From Ceriagrion tenellum (lineage: Eukaryota > Arthropoda > Insecta > Odonata > Coenagrionidae), in assembly GCA_963169105.1 (NCBI GenBank), contig OY720643.1, positions 83,249,696-83,313,695 of the forward strand: a stretch of 64,000 nt of DNA. Direction: 5' to 3'. The notes beneath the pieces were generated by a model. It worked only from the letters and a program-made list of their open reading frames with translations. It did not search any database and was not told the origin of the DNA. The translations under genes and the position numbers were made by a program. Numbering within the stretch: the stretch's first letter is position 1; each line of letters opens with the position of its first letter. Shown here piece by piece: positions 11,081 through 22,716 of this stretch.

Positions 11081-13256
11081 GTGTTGGAAAGCATTGTTTA
11101 AGCTAAGAGATAATCTGATTGATGTATACACATATGTATTTTATACCACTCGGGTAAATAAAACGTTGATCAATATAAAATAAACCAGTTACATATCTTA
11201 GTTAAATCTCTTAGCTATAGCTAAAGCACGTTTCTATAAAGTGCATTATTTAATCAAAAGTTCTTCTTGTGTTTCCATCCGCGCTCGCTGTAGTTCCTTG
11301 AAAATGTGGTCCTCTCATTGTCTGTTGGATGCTGGGATCAAATCACAGCGAAGCTATAAACCATTCCTCACCACGCTAGGATAGGGCGGAAGTCATTTTG
11401 AAAGGATAGGTGGATAACTGGAGAAAAATTTGGTGGTAATGAAAAAGACTGGACGGAATCAAAACTGAAAAAAATGAGTACACTACGGAATCAAAGCCGA
11501 GTGCAGATCTGCGGTGAAGATAAAAATAAAAACCTCCCCCTCCTGCACAGCCTCGATTCAAAACCCTGGTGCACACCACTCCCCTTACCCTTTTTCCTCA
11601 TCCCTTCATCGAATCTCTTCCTGCCGCAAACCCCTCTCCCCAATCTTTCCCAGCATGCACTGGGCCACCTTTTCCCTTCCCCCCCTCGGGGCACCGCCAG
11701 GCAACGAGTCTCCGCGACATTCTACACACACTCACACAACCTCTGCCCTACTCCCTTCTCCACTCTCTCTCCAATTCCCCCACTCCATTGGTCCATTGCA
11801 GCCGGCACACTCCGCCCCTCCCCCTTCTATTCGTTCCCTTCAGTCCTACTCCAAAAGCCCTGCTGCAGGCAAACACCGGAGCGCCGGACCTGCTGAAATA
11901 ATGAATGGGATTGGTAGAAAGGGAGGAAGGCTTGTGTTTTGCCCCTTGGGAACCCGCAGGCGGATCGGGCCAGGGCCCCTCTGTGTGGCGGTTTTTCCGG
12001 AGTGGAGTTGAAGGATTTTTTTTCTGGTTTAAAGGAGAATGGAGGTAGTCGCAGGGATAAGTATTAGGTTGGACAGGTACTTTAGGTCTGGTTTAGGTAC
12101 TTAAAGGTTTCGGAAAGAGCGGAGGAAGAAATAAATGTATTATTACTTGCCCGCAGGTCCACTGCTGTTATACTTCCCAGGGACTTACCCCTCCCCTATT
12201 CACTCGAGGCGCTTGTTCAGTGGAGGAGGACAAGTTAACTATGTGAGTGAGCGTGCCAGAAAACCTAATTTAGCTCACCTGGTCGCTTTAACCGACGCCT
12301 GAAAAGGGTGACGTTTCCTCTGATTTTATTATGACGGAACTTTTGAGTGGGTGAGCGTGCGTTCCCGCTTTAGAATGTGTGGCCGTGCCACATTGTGATG
12401 CATCAAATTTTTCGTTCGCAATAAGTCGATAGAACTTGGTTGTTGCAAAATGGGGAGGCTTAGTTTTTGCTTGTTCTTGGGAAATAAGAGCTTGACGCCT
12501 ACCCATGACGGTGATGCAAGTCTATGTGTAAAGCGTTGTATATTTTCCTTTTTGTACATTTTCCTTGTTTATACATTTATATCTTTGTTCATTTTCATTT
12601 TTTATGTGTTATTTCTTTGAATTGTTCTCCAGCATTTAAGTGCTATTTACAAAATGAATGTAACACAAATCAGTTTAAATGTTCAGTGAGTCGGCAACCC
12701 TAAAGCGAGACTAAGGTCTCGAAAGGGTGACTAAATTCATTATTTTGTATATGGTTCTCTTCTTTTTCAATTGTATCTTAAGGAATAAAATTATTATTAT
12801 TATTTTATACTTTCCGACTTTGTTAAGGGCGGGGCGACGATATTCGTTGACTCGCGTGAGGTAAACGGAGGGTGATGTCCGCCAAATTCAATGATTGTCA
12901 CCAAGAAAACTGTACGAGAACACGGCTCTTGATGGCACCGTATTTTGCTAGAATTAAGAGTTGCAGGTTAGTAGGCCTCCGAATATGCCGATAGGCAGCG
13001 CAAAGTTTGTAGAAAAAGTATAATTTAGTATATACATTATTTTTTTTAAACTTTTATCGAATGCCTAAAAATATTACTTGCAGTTTAAATCACCATTATT
13101 CCGCACGGTCGGAGAAAATGAAGTCGTTAAAATACTAATAGTGAGACGCTATGACTGCCTCTAGTGCGTGTTCAGCGCAGCCTGAGGCTTAAAGTGAACT
13201 AATATTTTTTCGCTTACATTGGCAACTCTGTAGTGATAACGGGTTACCATCCTTGA
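11081..13256. other. no recognised gene; C-rich block and a possible retroelement tail
   Basis: At 11510-11870 the plus strand is strongly C- and CT-rich, which keeps several frames open by composition. None resembles a protein family. At about 12740-12805 the run AAGGAATAAAATT followed by (ATT)n looks like a retroelement 3' terminus, but no coding region was found upstream. Confidence 0.4.
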
Positions 13257-13489
13257 CCCTTAGAGTGTGGCATGACGTGCTATCATGTATTGGTTGTCCA
13301 TACTCTGGTGCTGATGACGTGATATCACGTCATTGGTACTGTGAGTGTTCCAGCTTTCACTCGGGGGCCTAGTAAAAGTTTCCTAGTGAAAGCTGGAACT
13401 CTCACAGTACCCTTGGCGTGATATCACGTCATCAGCACCAGCGTATGGACAACCAATACATGATATCACGTCATGCCGCAATAAAAGGG
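13257..13489. mobile_element. piggyBac-like MITE, older copy
   Basis: A 233-base palindromic element. Its ends read CCCTTAGAGTGTGGCATGAC and, as reverse complement, CCCTTTTATTGCGGCATGAC. The flanking tetranucleotides TTGA (13253) and TTAT (13490) are decayed forms of TTAA. The arms contain TGACGTGATATCACGTCA-type palindromes. Element length and arm order match the copy at 51229-51461. No transposase is present, so it would have depended on a piggyBac-type enzyme elsewhere. Confidence 0.75.
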
Positions 13490-13858
13490 TTATTAAATGT
13501 TATTAAGGTGGCTGGAGCGAGAATCGTGAATCGTTAGGTTACATTTTAATAAATGCTTGAGTTCGAGTTCAAATAAGTCGAAAAATATTCATAGACCACA
13601 CTTTACTTAAGTAAATTTATTCATGTTTCGGAACTAACCAAACTTGTTAAATCAGCGGTGCAAGAATTATATTTCCACATTATCGTCTCAATTATGGCAT
13701 CCTTATGACCTTGGTGTGCGGTACGGAATTAGAAATTTAAGCGAAAATTGTACGTAAACACGTTTTTTTATTCGATATGATAATTTGATTTTTTACGGAC
13801 AATTATAATAATATAAACTCCACTTTCTCAGGCGAGATATCGTAGAACAGCATACTGA

Positions 13859-14039
13859 GTAATGAAGCTCAAATGATTTCGTACTGTCTACTAATTTTAT
13901 TTCAACCTCTTGCTTCACGTGTTTCAACTGTCTAGCAGTCAGTCTTGCCTGATGATGACTGCTAGACAATTGAAACACGTGTAGCAAGAGGTTGAAATAA
14001 AATTAGTAGACAGTACGAAATCATTTGAGCTTCATTACT
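13859..14039. repeat. near-perfect 180-bp palindrome (foldback)
   Basis: The left arm (13859 to about 13941) and right arm (about 13956-14039) are reverse complements with only two mismatches by eye over about 80 bases. Both contain the complement or direct form of AAGAGGTTGAAATAAAATTA and AGACAGTACGAAATCATTTG. The short central segment holds CTGATGA. Such high arm identity points to recent formation or to correction between the arms. No genes lie inside it. Confidence 0.9.
13943..13989 (+). ncRNA. hammerhead-ribozyme-like core (candidate) at palindrome centre
   Basis: CTGATGA at 13949-13955 and GAAAC at 13972-13976. Stem I is a perfect six pairs: TCTTGC (13943-13948) with GCAAGA (13984-13989). 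A minimal stem III (CA with TG around CG) leads to GTA at 13981-13983. Stem II (13956-13971) pairs poorly. This copy has the best stem I in the window but the worst stem II. Confidence 0.35.
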
Positions 14040-16560
14040 TATAATAATATAATACCGTATGTTTTCGCATTTATGGGTAAAACCTGTACGTATGTTTTAG
14101 AATTATCTCGTAATATATCTCAGGAGTCATGAACCTACGTGTAAAAATGGTATTGAGTTGCCAAGAAATATAATAGGTGCCTTAAATTTTGTTTTGATTT
14201 TATCTATTCATACTGCTTATACACCCTTGTATGCATTTACTTCAACCACCTTCGTTGGAATACTATCATGGTGCAGACAAAGGCCAGTGTCCCTTGAGAT
14301 GACCGTTGTTGCTTGTTGATGAAGTCATTGCACCGGGACCCAGCCTTAACTTACGATGACGGTCATTTCACCTCAATTTTAAGGAGCTTGATACCAGCCC
14401 GTCAATCGTAGGAACTAAAAAATACACGGCACCATTGGGAACTAAACTTTCAGGCGTTCCTTGTGCTGTTTGGAGCAAACACTATCCGACTGCAACACGA
14501 CTCTATATGCGACCAACACGCTCATACTGGATGTTGTGGACATAGAAACTCGCTTAATCAAATCGGCTCTCTGCGACGCTGAGTTACCGTCTTCTTTTTG
14601 CAAATTGCATTCGCACACATCGTCCCCTGCGACCCCTCTCGAGGGGTTAACGGCAAAGGAGAATTATCATCAAAAAAGCTCACTGTGTATCACTGCACGA
14701 ACATTTTATGAACTATAAGGGAAAATGTATTTTACAAATTCATGATTATGGATAAAATTATGTCTAAATAGTTCTTTTTCAATAATGTTTATATTTCATG
14801 GAAACGTTTAAAAATGACAAAGTATAATTTGGTGGGAAAAGTTTGCAAATCATGAAAAAAATTCAGTGATGAAATATTACTAAATGTGTACATGTGGATT
14901 TTAATATCCAGTGCTAGTAGTAGTTGGCAAAACAATAAAAAAGCTTTAACATGCGATTTTTTCATGTCAATAACATACATAAAATTGAATCGTTTTAATA
15001 GATTCAGGGGAAAATGAGACATTTTTAAACCTCACAAAAAGATTATTTCTCTTATTTTTGTACTTATGATCTAATTAACTATGACTTTTCAAGGCCTCAA
15101 ATTTTATATGCCGTCAAGTAAATAGAGGCGATAAAAATCGTATGAAACTTTTATACGAACCAGACAGCTAAGGTGAGAGTGAATGGTGGTTACTCTGGAT
15201 GGATAGTTGTACAATCTGGGTTGGTTTAGTCATGTTTGGCTGTTGTTTGGCTGTTCCCCATGATTTTTCAATTTTATGACTGGGGAATATTATAGGAGGG
15301 ACGACGAGAATTAGCCATGGGAATAACAGTGGGAGAGCAAATGCTACATTCTTTTATATTCTCTTATTACCATGCATTGTTGATTCAATCATCTGAGGAA
15401 TAGCTAGATTAATGGTTCATTAGGATATCTGAGCGTTAAATAAGTAATGAGAGATCAGCCATGAGAAAATATGTATTATACATGGTAAAAACCTATCTCA
15501 CCGATCGCTTTTAGTGCAGGCACTGACAAGAAGTTTGATTCTCTACGATGAGACTTAAAAGCTGTCTCTGCTTTAACTATTATCCTCTTGCTGCCCTAAC
15601 CTTGCATTCCTTTTGCCTTAGGTGCGCTCATACATTGCTTTTGGCACGCTCACAGCTATTCTTTTGACTCCTAATAGTTTTCATCTAATGAGTATCTCCA
15701 ACTACATTTAGCCTTGACTTTCACCATTCACAATAACGCCATTAGTCATCTTTTTTATTCCATTCTCAAGCTTTCCATTCACATGACCAAACAAATGACG
15801 GACGCTCCCTTCCTTCCTGCCCATTACCGTAGTTTCCATTCCATATTCTGATATTGTCCACTCATTCTAACACTCTCATCTGCTTTTATCGCAAAAAACC
15901 TTCAAATATGCCAAAAAAAACTGCATTTGCCTACTCAAATACTTCTAATGATAATAATTCCTTTCTTAAAATGTAAAAATCTGTAGTTAATGCTTGACAT
16001 CTTGGAAATAAAGTCCCGTAAAAAGTCATTGCCACAAGTCTATGCTACCGTCTATTAATTTAAATATATACAAGCATACCAGTACATACATGATTAAAAA
16101 CTTGAGATGTATATTGTGCCATGAGAAAACTGTGGTACACAAGGAAAAAGATATGGTTAGCAACAGGAACATATTTGCTTGATTTCGCATAGGAAATATC
16201 ATTCACCTTGACCAGAACTCGAGCCTTGATTAGCCAAAAGGAGAATATACATTTAACTAAGATTTCCCGAAACATGAAAGTAAAAACAAAGAAACGTAAT
16301 TATATTTTGCTCAGCTAATGGCCAATCACTAACTGATCTAGGAAAGCTATTATATTTTTCTCTTACTTCTTTCGATCAATTTGATGGCTCACTACAGACT
16401 TTTCTTCCCGTTTATAACTGAAGATCTTAAATGCAATATCAAATTTACGCGGGATTGCTTTTCTACTAATTACACCAATATACGTATATAAAAAATTGAC
16501 CTAAATGTCTTTTTAAGTCGGCAATTGTCTCGTCTGAAATCAGGACGCGGTATCCTCGTT
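14040..16560. other. no recognised feature
   Basis: AT-rich with no repeat pair, coding frame or terminal repeat that I can support. A weak hairpin (TTGAGATGACCGT against ACGGTCATTTCACCTCAA) lies at about 14294-14376. Confidence 0.4.
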
Positions 16561-16589
16561 TATATCCGCGCATTGAAGAGAACACAAAG

Positions 16590-17010
16590 TTGAGATTGTT
16601 TCACAGAAGAGCCCCAAATAGAGACTGCCATGTCTCGAAATGTACATTGGGAAAGATATCGGAAGAAAGGTTCAGAGTAAAGAATACTCCTAGAAATGGC
16701 CCCCGACCCCGTGACCACGTCCGTCCTAGCGGGAATAAATCTTCCCAGATATCTCTCGCGGCAGGAGGCACGGATTGTGGGCCCGGGGAATCCTTTGCCG
16801 GGCCGGGCGAGGAGCACTTTGGATCGGCGACCGGAAGGAACCGCGTTTTGCCGATTTCGTTCGCCATTTGTGCTGCCGAGTCGCCCCGTCAAACCGACGC
16901 AATTGATTGTATCGCCATACAAGCCGCCGCAGGCGCTCCCGCGGCGATTTCCAGACGTGACGCAAACAAACTCCCGTTTGTTCACCTCCGTAAATAATTC
17001 ACGCGGCTGA
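16590..17010. promoter_or_regulatory. CpG island
   Basis: A sharp GC- and CpG-rich block inside AT-rich surroundings. About 30 CpG dinucleotides fall between 16741 and 16980 by my count. CpG clusters of this kind usually mark promoters or first exons, or unmethylated regulatory DNA. Frames on both strands stay open across it (the longest is minus, 17132-16560) because stop codons are AT-rich. None looks like a protein I know, and open frames on both strands at once argue against real coding. It is the best candidate in the window for a host-gene 5' region. No downstream exon is identified. Confidence 0.5.
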
Positions 17011-17440
17011 AGGAGTAATACAGGGAACGGACACGAAGAAGATTGAAGGAAATGAATGTGCGCCAGTAAGACTTCCGGCTTGGAGTCTGCTGAATGAATG
17101 GTGCTCACGTTGTAGTGATCCTTGTGCCCCAAAATGCATTATTTACAGTGACACAACTATTTTGACCTAAAATATTGTGCTCATCACCGCTAAAGCAGTC
17201 GAATATTAAATTCTAATCGAAATTAAGAAGAGCTTTGTAAACTTAGTTCTAAGTACATAAGTAAGTTCAATCACTATGAACCATTTCCGGATTTTATGCC
17301 GCATATTTTTTTATGAACACTCAACGTTTTGTTCTTCCCACTGAGGACGTCGTTTGGAGACTCATTAGAATGAATAAAACGTTGAGTAATATAAAAAAAC
17401 TAGAAAAATGGTAGTAGGCTTTACTTTGTGGAAGTTATCC

Positions 17441-17615
17441 ATTATGCACCGAATAAAAATGACTTAGGAAACTCCACTTGAGGTTTATTAGCACGACCCG
17501 GGTTTCGACACTTCGCGTCATCTTCAGGTTTGATAATGACACAAAGTGTCGAAACTGGGGCGTCCTAATAAACCTCAAGTGGAGTTTACTAAGTCATTTT
17601 TATTTGGTCCATAAT
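17441..17615. repeat. inner foldback with hammerhead-like core
   Basis: The arms run from ATTATGCACC (17441) and to GGTCCATAAT (17615 region). They share CTTGAGGTTTATTAG and AATGACTTAG or their complements. Each arm, read from the centre outward, starts with a GTCGAAAC-type box. The minus-strand arm is the better preserved. Confidence 0.8.
17492..17528 (-). ncRNA. hammerhead-ribozyme-like core (candidate), best match to consensus
   Basis: On the minus strand: CTGAAGA, one T, stem II GACGC-GAA-GTGTC (five pairs, one G-T), GAAA, stem III CC-CG-GG, then the cleavage triplet GTC. Every conserved hammerhead core base I can check is present. The departures are the extra T before stem II and a poor stem I. 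The plus-strand partner (17530-17564) keeps GACAC-AAA-GTGTC and GAAAC but has TTGATAA in place of CTGANGA. Confidence 0.42.
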
Positions 17616-18059
17616 ATATAAAAACGTTGAGAACGTATTAAATTTATTTCCGCAATAGAAAATCAGGAAATGGTTCATAGTGATAGTACATATCGCTGCA
17701 ATAGCCTGAAAACAAAGGTAAGCGAGTCAAATTTGTGCTCATTTCTTATTAATAAGATTATTTTCCATGAATATTTGACAAAAGGTACAAAATTATGATT
17801 AAAATATTGTCTAATAACGCTTGTGCAAACCAGCAAATATTCCTTTTTCAATGTAATTTATTAAATTCCTGCAGTAAATGGTTTCAATTATAGATGTAAC
17901 ACATTGATTGCTTTGAATTTCACTCATTAAATTGCCAAGAGGCGGAAAACGCAAGGTAGTACTGTTGTTCTTGAGGGATGTGTATATTTCAAATAGTATT
18001 TTTTATTCAAAGTTACTTTGTTGATGAAAATCGATATAAGGAATACAAATTATGCTATA

Positions 18060-18300
18060 ACTAATACTTTTATATCGGGAGTATGCGAATTAGCGGATTT
18101 CGGAATCAAATTGCGATAGTGTATCATACAAAACGCAATATAGCTTACATATGGCTTAAGTATATCGATATTTGAGTTCTCAGCATTATTCTGATGGTGA
18201 CAAGAGTTTTTACTTGACAGATAATTATCCTCGATCATGTATGGATTTTGCCCCACGCTGGTTTGGTTTCTCGACTTGAGAGAAACATTTCAGTTTGGAG
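18060..18300 (+). repeat. dispersed repeat R2, copy 1
   Basis: It aligns in direct orientation with 19320-19545. Shared blocks are ATGCGAATT-GCGGA, TTTTACTTGACAGAT, TTATCCTCGATCATGTATGG, ACGCTGG and CTCGACTTG. The copies are 1.26 kb apart and clearly diverged. No coding potential or terminal repeats were recognised. Confidence 0.6.
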
Positions 18301-18381
18301 TAAACAAAAATCACTAGCTAATATTTTGAAGCTAAAATCCGCTTGGAATAATTGATTTAAGCCAGTATCATGCATGTGTGA

Positions 18382-18684
18382 GTGCAAATTAACCGAAACT
18401 TTCTATTCGTAATTAGTTATAACAAAAGTAAAATGAAGGCTAAAGTTCTGCCTTCAAGACTCTCATACGATTTTGGAATGGGTCTGGCGAAAATATGCGT
18501 CAACCTATCGAAACGAAAAAGATTTACTGAACAACTAGAGGGCCTCCAGAGAAAGAAAGTGAGTTTTATAGTATTTACACACGTCAGAGGGGACAGTAGG
18601 ACAGAAATTAATAGAATATTGGTCTTGAAGACTGAGGGAAACAATAAACATGAATTGACTTATAGGAAGATAAGGGCTACATAG
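18382..18684 (+). pseudogene. possible LINE endonuclease-domain fragment
   Basis: A 100-codon frame contains FTEQLEGLQRKKVSFIVF, HVRGDSRTEINRILV and EGNNKHELTY. The spacing recalls the 'GDFNAxxG' region of an apurinic-type LINE endonuclease, but the key GD-N residues are not there. It could equally be chance. No reverse transcriptase follows. Confidence 0.22.
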
Positions 18685-19319
18685 GGGGACGACTCATGGG
18701 AGAAGTTACATGACAGGCTAAAAAAATCCAATTTTATCGGAAAACATGATAAATCTATCTATATACAGAGCAGAAAACAAGATAATAACTCTGCCGTCTA
18801 TTCTTTTATCAATAGGGAAATATAAGAATTGTACGCAGCACCTGACGAATTTTTAAATACTTTTCCGTCTATAGTAAGGTTCTTTTCAGAATTAATAGCT
18901 TAAACTACAAATAACGAGAGCAGCAAAAATGTAGAATGTTACTTATTTGCTTTCATAAATACATTCCTAACTTAAAATTTTTTCACTTTTTTGCCATGAG
19001 ATACATGTTGACCCCTAATAATTTGCCTTTCCAACCCGTTCAAACATACATCGGCAATTATCAGTATTAAATATCGCAAATAGTAAACAGTGCAGTCGCT
19101 TGTTAAGGTTTTTAGTGCAGGGTAACACGAGTAAAGATTCTCACTTTGTCATTGCAATATGAATTTTGTACCGCAAATGATGCAATTTATCGCACTCTGA
19201 GGTCATATCTAAAGATCGGATGATGCATATATCGTGATATCGCTAATAAATCGATGCAGCGTTTTATTTATTTTTCGCATTTATATCGCGTATCATGATT
19301 TTCTCAGCATTGTTATGGT

Positions 19320-19545
19320 AGAAGTTTTACATCAGGTATATGCGAATTTGCGGAGTTTGGTGTCTCATTGCAATATTGTATTGCGATGAACAGCGCATAC
19401 AGTTTACGTTGAACAGTGTTCTAGTTATCAGCATTGTTTTGATGATGATAAGAAATTTTACTTGACAGATTATTATCCTCGATCATGTATGGCTTTTGCC
19501 TAACGCTGGGGTTGCTTCTCGACTTGGAAGAAATTTCGGTCGAAA
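19320..19545 (+). repeat. dispersed repeat R2, copy 2
   Basis: The second copy of the repeat at 18060-18300, with TTTTACTTGACAGAT and TTATCCTCGATCATGTATGG kept. Confidence 0.6.
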
Positions 19546-20129
19546 AAAGATTATGCGAAACGCTCATTATAGCGTGTTGCATTATCTTTGCATTGTGCAC
19601 GAGCCTGTAGATGAGCTCATTTTGATTCTTCGAGTTCATGGTATTCAAATGTCTAATTTAAAACGAATGAAAGCGTTTCAGGAGTTTCTTCGTGGAAATA
19701 TTCTAAATCCATTATGGTAGAGTAAAAGAACACAGCAGAAATTGATGACGGCACAATTTGTCGAAATGGTCGGTGTTTATTGAAAATTGTGTAGAAATGA
19801 CTGCTGTGTTCACGCACTATCGCGTGGCGATACGCGGAGTGGGCAGCCCGTGTTCGGGCCTCAGAGCCGGCGAATATTTTTCCTAACGTTTCTCGGTAAC
19901 TTCTAGAAAATTCTCATCTGTTCTTGGGTGGGAATCTGGACGCTTCCTCACCTACATAAAAGCCGCGTCTCCTGCCACTAAAATTCAGTCTGTACGAGGA
20001 ACGCAATAAACGTCTATACTCTAAGCAGAAACTACTTCTCTTCATTCCGCAATGTCTACGCTACAGATTGATCAATGTCGACTTTAAGACGTTAAAGCGT
20101 CAAAATTTCATGATGATGTGAAGTAAAGA

Positions 20130-20210
20130 ACTCTGGAGTAATTTCCACACTCTACAAAATAAAAACCGACCATGGTTTCGATACATTTTGTCAATACAAG
20201 TATGAAGGTG
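20130..20210 (-). repeat. single arm of a hammerhead-like foldback family
   Basis: On the minus strand this reads TATCGAAACCATGGTCGG, then TTTTTATTTTGTAGAGTGTG and GAAATTACTCC. The order GAAAC-CATG-GTC-GG, then a T-rich run, then GTGTGGAA-TTA matches the arms of the 1.1-kb foldback at 50989-52081. No inverted partner arm is seen within 1 kb, so it is a solo copy. Confidence 0.5.
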
Positions 20211-20215
20211 CATGC

Positions 20216-21865
20216 ATTAACCATCAACTTGTATATATACTCCTGAGCCAGGAGGAAGGCCAGGAGGGATTAAGGGGTTGACGAAGGAGAGGCTAAGGGT
20301 CAGGATATACAGAGGGGTGTAGGAATTCAAAATGAAGAGCAGTAAAGAGGGGGAAACAGAACCAGAAAAAAATCTGGTGGAAGTGAAGGTCAAAAAGCGA
20401 AATTTGCGGGTCATATGACGGGAGGGAGGCTTTTGAACAGGGGATTGAGTCACAAAAGCAACGTCATTTTCAATACCTTCTGGGCCATTAATAATTTCAA
20501 ATTTCTCGAAGTAATTTAATTTACGCCCAGTCTCAGTAGGTACAATGTAAAATATCAGCTGAAGATAGATTAAATGATTAAAGTTGTACATATGTTTATA
20601 AAATAAGGTTTGTCATCCTTATTTATGAAACTTCTTCATATGTTTTCTGTCCTTAAAATTTCGGCCAGTTTTGCCGATAAGTTACAAAAGTTTGCAAATT
20701 ACGACATATTTTTTTTCATTTGCACCATCATGAATAAAGAATATTTCCACTAAGTAACGCCTGATAGGCTTTCATGCGTAAAAATTTCAGCTTAGTCCCA
20801 TGAGTAAAAGATAGAATGTGTTTCCGACGGAATTGAAATACATTGAAAAATGCACTAGGGAAAGGCAGAGTGACGGGTATAGCCTCATCAAAAGTTCCTG
20901 GTGTGGCGCAGCGGACAATTTTTGCCCATGGGCTACGGAACTGTCACAGTCTTGCGAAAAACAGGGGAAATTTGTCTAGTGTGCAGCCTTTCCAATTTTA
21001 CACCAGCGCTTCGATGATACGGATGACTCAATACTACTTGCCGTCCCGTTTTACCTCGTTACCTTATGAGACCTCAAGATTGGAACCCTAGTTAACGGCG
21101 ATGGGTGGTTTATAAGCAGTTTGAGCGAGATAGTTCCCTAGTCATAGTGGAGACTATATTGAAATTTTACATTTTGATTCCAGCAGCTGTAGGAATCATG
21201 AAGGAAATATTGTAATATTTATGGTATGTTAAAACAATTTATCCGACTGAAATTCTCAGTAATTAAACAAAAATATCTTCATAAGTCTTTAACTTGACTC
21301 ATTATCTCACATGGTGCGTTTAAAACTTTTCCACAACGGAAGGTATTTTGCCATTTTGAAAAATTACTGCGATGACTGTATAATTTATTCTCAAAACTTG
21401 TTGAAAAAACTTATCAACTGCACACTGTTAATTTTTTTACTAGAAAAAGGTGTTACAAATTCCTCATTTTGTAAATAATATCTTTCTGGAGTGCACAGAC
21501 GTACCATTTTCTATGCAAAACGGCCGGTATTTGTTGGTAGATATCACGGAAAGTAGGACGGAATGGGGCTAATATATTGGTATCTTTGTAGGGGTGAGAT
21601 ACTTTTCCTTATAATGACACCAAATTCATTGACTTCTAGATGAAATGATATTTCGCTCAAACTACCGTAACGGCATTCCCAATATCCTTGCGTTCTCTCT
21701 TATTTCGCGAAGTAGTTTGGCTCACCTGATTCACTCCCTCTCTCTTCTTCTCCTCCCTCCTTTCTTTCACACCACCACTTTCACTTTTCTCTCTCTCCCA
21801 CGCCACGAAGTTATGCGTCAGGAACTAAAGCGGGAGCAGTATAGTAGTGGCGAAACTTGTTGCCT
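20216..21865. other. no recognised feature
   Basis: A 124-codon minus-strand frame (20591-20217) is present, but its translation is not recognisable. Pyrimidine-rich tracts lie near 21730-21800. Nothing else is supportable. Confidence 0.4.
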
Positions 21866-22560
21866 CTCACATATCTATATCTAAATACTACCCTACGACC
21901 TGCCGCATAGGCTTGTGGCAGGGGGTGATGGAACACCAGCCGTGTAAAGATGTAAGATTTTGGGAGTTGAAATGGAGACGTGTATTATTGAAATGTATTT
22001 TATGGAGCTCAGTATTTATTGTGGTCACTTATTGTGCACAGAAAGAACGAGTTTTCGTACCTATCTGTTCGGCAATGTATCTCTCTTATTTTATCGCTTG
22101 TGTCAGACTTAGAGATGTAATGAGGTGTCATGATAATATTCTCTGTGTCGCTCTGGAGGACATCAGTTCTGAATTTCTCAAGGAAGCTATGCCTAGCGTG
22201 TAGCCTCCGATTCTCTAGGGGCTCCCACCTTAATCCCTCTAAAAGTAGTGAGTCACTATATGTACGCTCGTAGCATTTTTTAGCGAAGCGCGCTGCTTTC
22301 CTTTGTATTTTATTATTTTTTTGTTAAATATTTATGACCATAGTCCCAAATACTCTCAGCGTATTCGAGGTGTGGCCTAACCAGAGCAAATTAGCATCTC
22401 TCTTTGACTTTTTCATCGAGGACCTTCCTATTATACGTTTAACAAAACCTAGTTTCTTTAATGCTGTGCCACATATGTTCTGTATGTGTAATCCCCACGA
22501 TATATCAGATGTTAAGGTAATTCCAAGATATTTTACTGTATCTGAATTGTGAAGATAACT
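21866..22560 (-). pseudogene. CR1/Jockey-group LINE, 3' end (ORF tail and 3' UTR)
   Basis: Read on the minus strand, the piece starts with decayed coding sequence for the region after the reverse transcriptase. The complement of 22400-22330 encodes the 'KLGFVKRIIGRS-DEK-KE' and 'RPHLEYA' segments seen more clearly at 22865-23083 and 43351. It ends in a 3' UTR with CACCCCCTGCCACA (about 21933-21920) followed by GTAGGGTAGTATTTAGATAT. The same 3' signature closes the LINE piece at 62742-62802. The reading frame is broken throughout. Confidence 0.65.
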
Positions 22561-22584
22561 TTAAAAAATCCTACTAAGAGTGCC

Positions 22585-22716
22585 ATTCATCGTTATTCGT
22601 TCAATCCTGAGATTGCTAGACTGCATCCCTCCAACCTTCCCCATCTAATTATAGTTCCCTTACTTTTTGGTTGCCCTCTCAATGTTCTTTCTTCCTGATT
22701 TGGCCCGTAATCTTAT
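22585..22716 (-). pseudogene. RTE-like LINE 3' terminus fragment
   Basis: The complement contains GGGCCAAATCAGGAAG, then GGTTGGAGGGATGCAGTCTA and CTCAGGATTGAACGA. This is the 3' end shared with the RTE-like fragments ending at about 33860, 38060, 60550 and 63770. It sits between two CR1/Jockey-group tails. Confidence 0.65.

Larger units (their letters stand above)
17271..17683. repeat. nested foldback element
   Basis: The outer arms TCACTATGAACCATTTCC (17271) and its complement ending TGGTTCATAGTGA (17683) enclose a second inverted repeat at 17441-17615. The motif AAAACGTTGAG occurs near 17370 and 17622 and, as complement, near 17320. So the left outer arm carries its own small hairpin (about 17305-17400). 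The arrangement suggests one foldback inserted into another, or repeated arm duplication. No target duplication is clear. Confidence 0.75.

Noticed and set aside
11514..12011. 165-codon plus-strand frame
   Set aside because: Lies in a C-rich, low-complexity stretch; it reads as runs of Pro and Ser with no conserved motif.
16560..17132. 190-codon minus-strand frame over the CpG island
   Set aside because: Several other frames on both strands are open over the same DNA, and the translation has no recognisable domain. High GC alone explains it.
20217..20591. 124-codon minus-strand frame
   Set aside because: Starts in AT-rich sequence and has no recognisable domain; no splice or polyadenylation context supports it.
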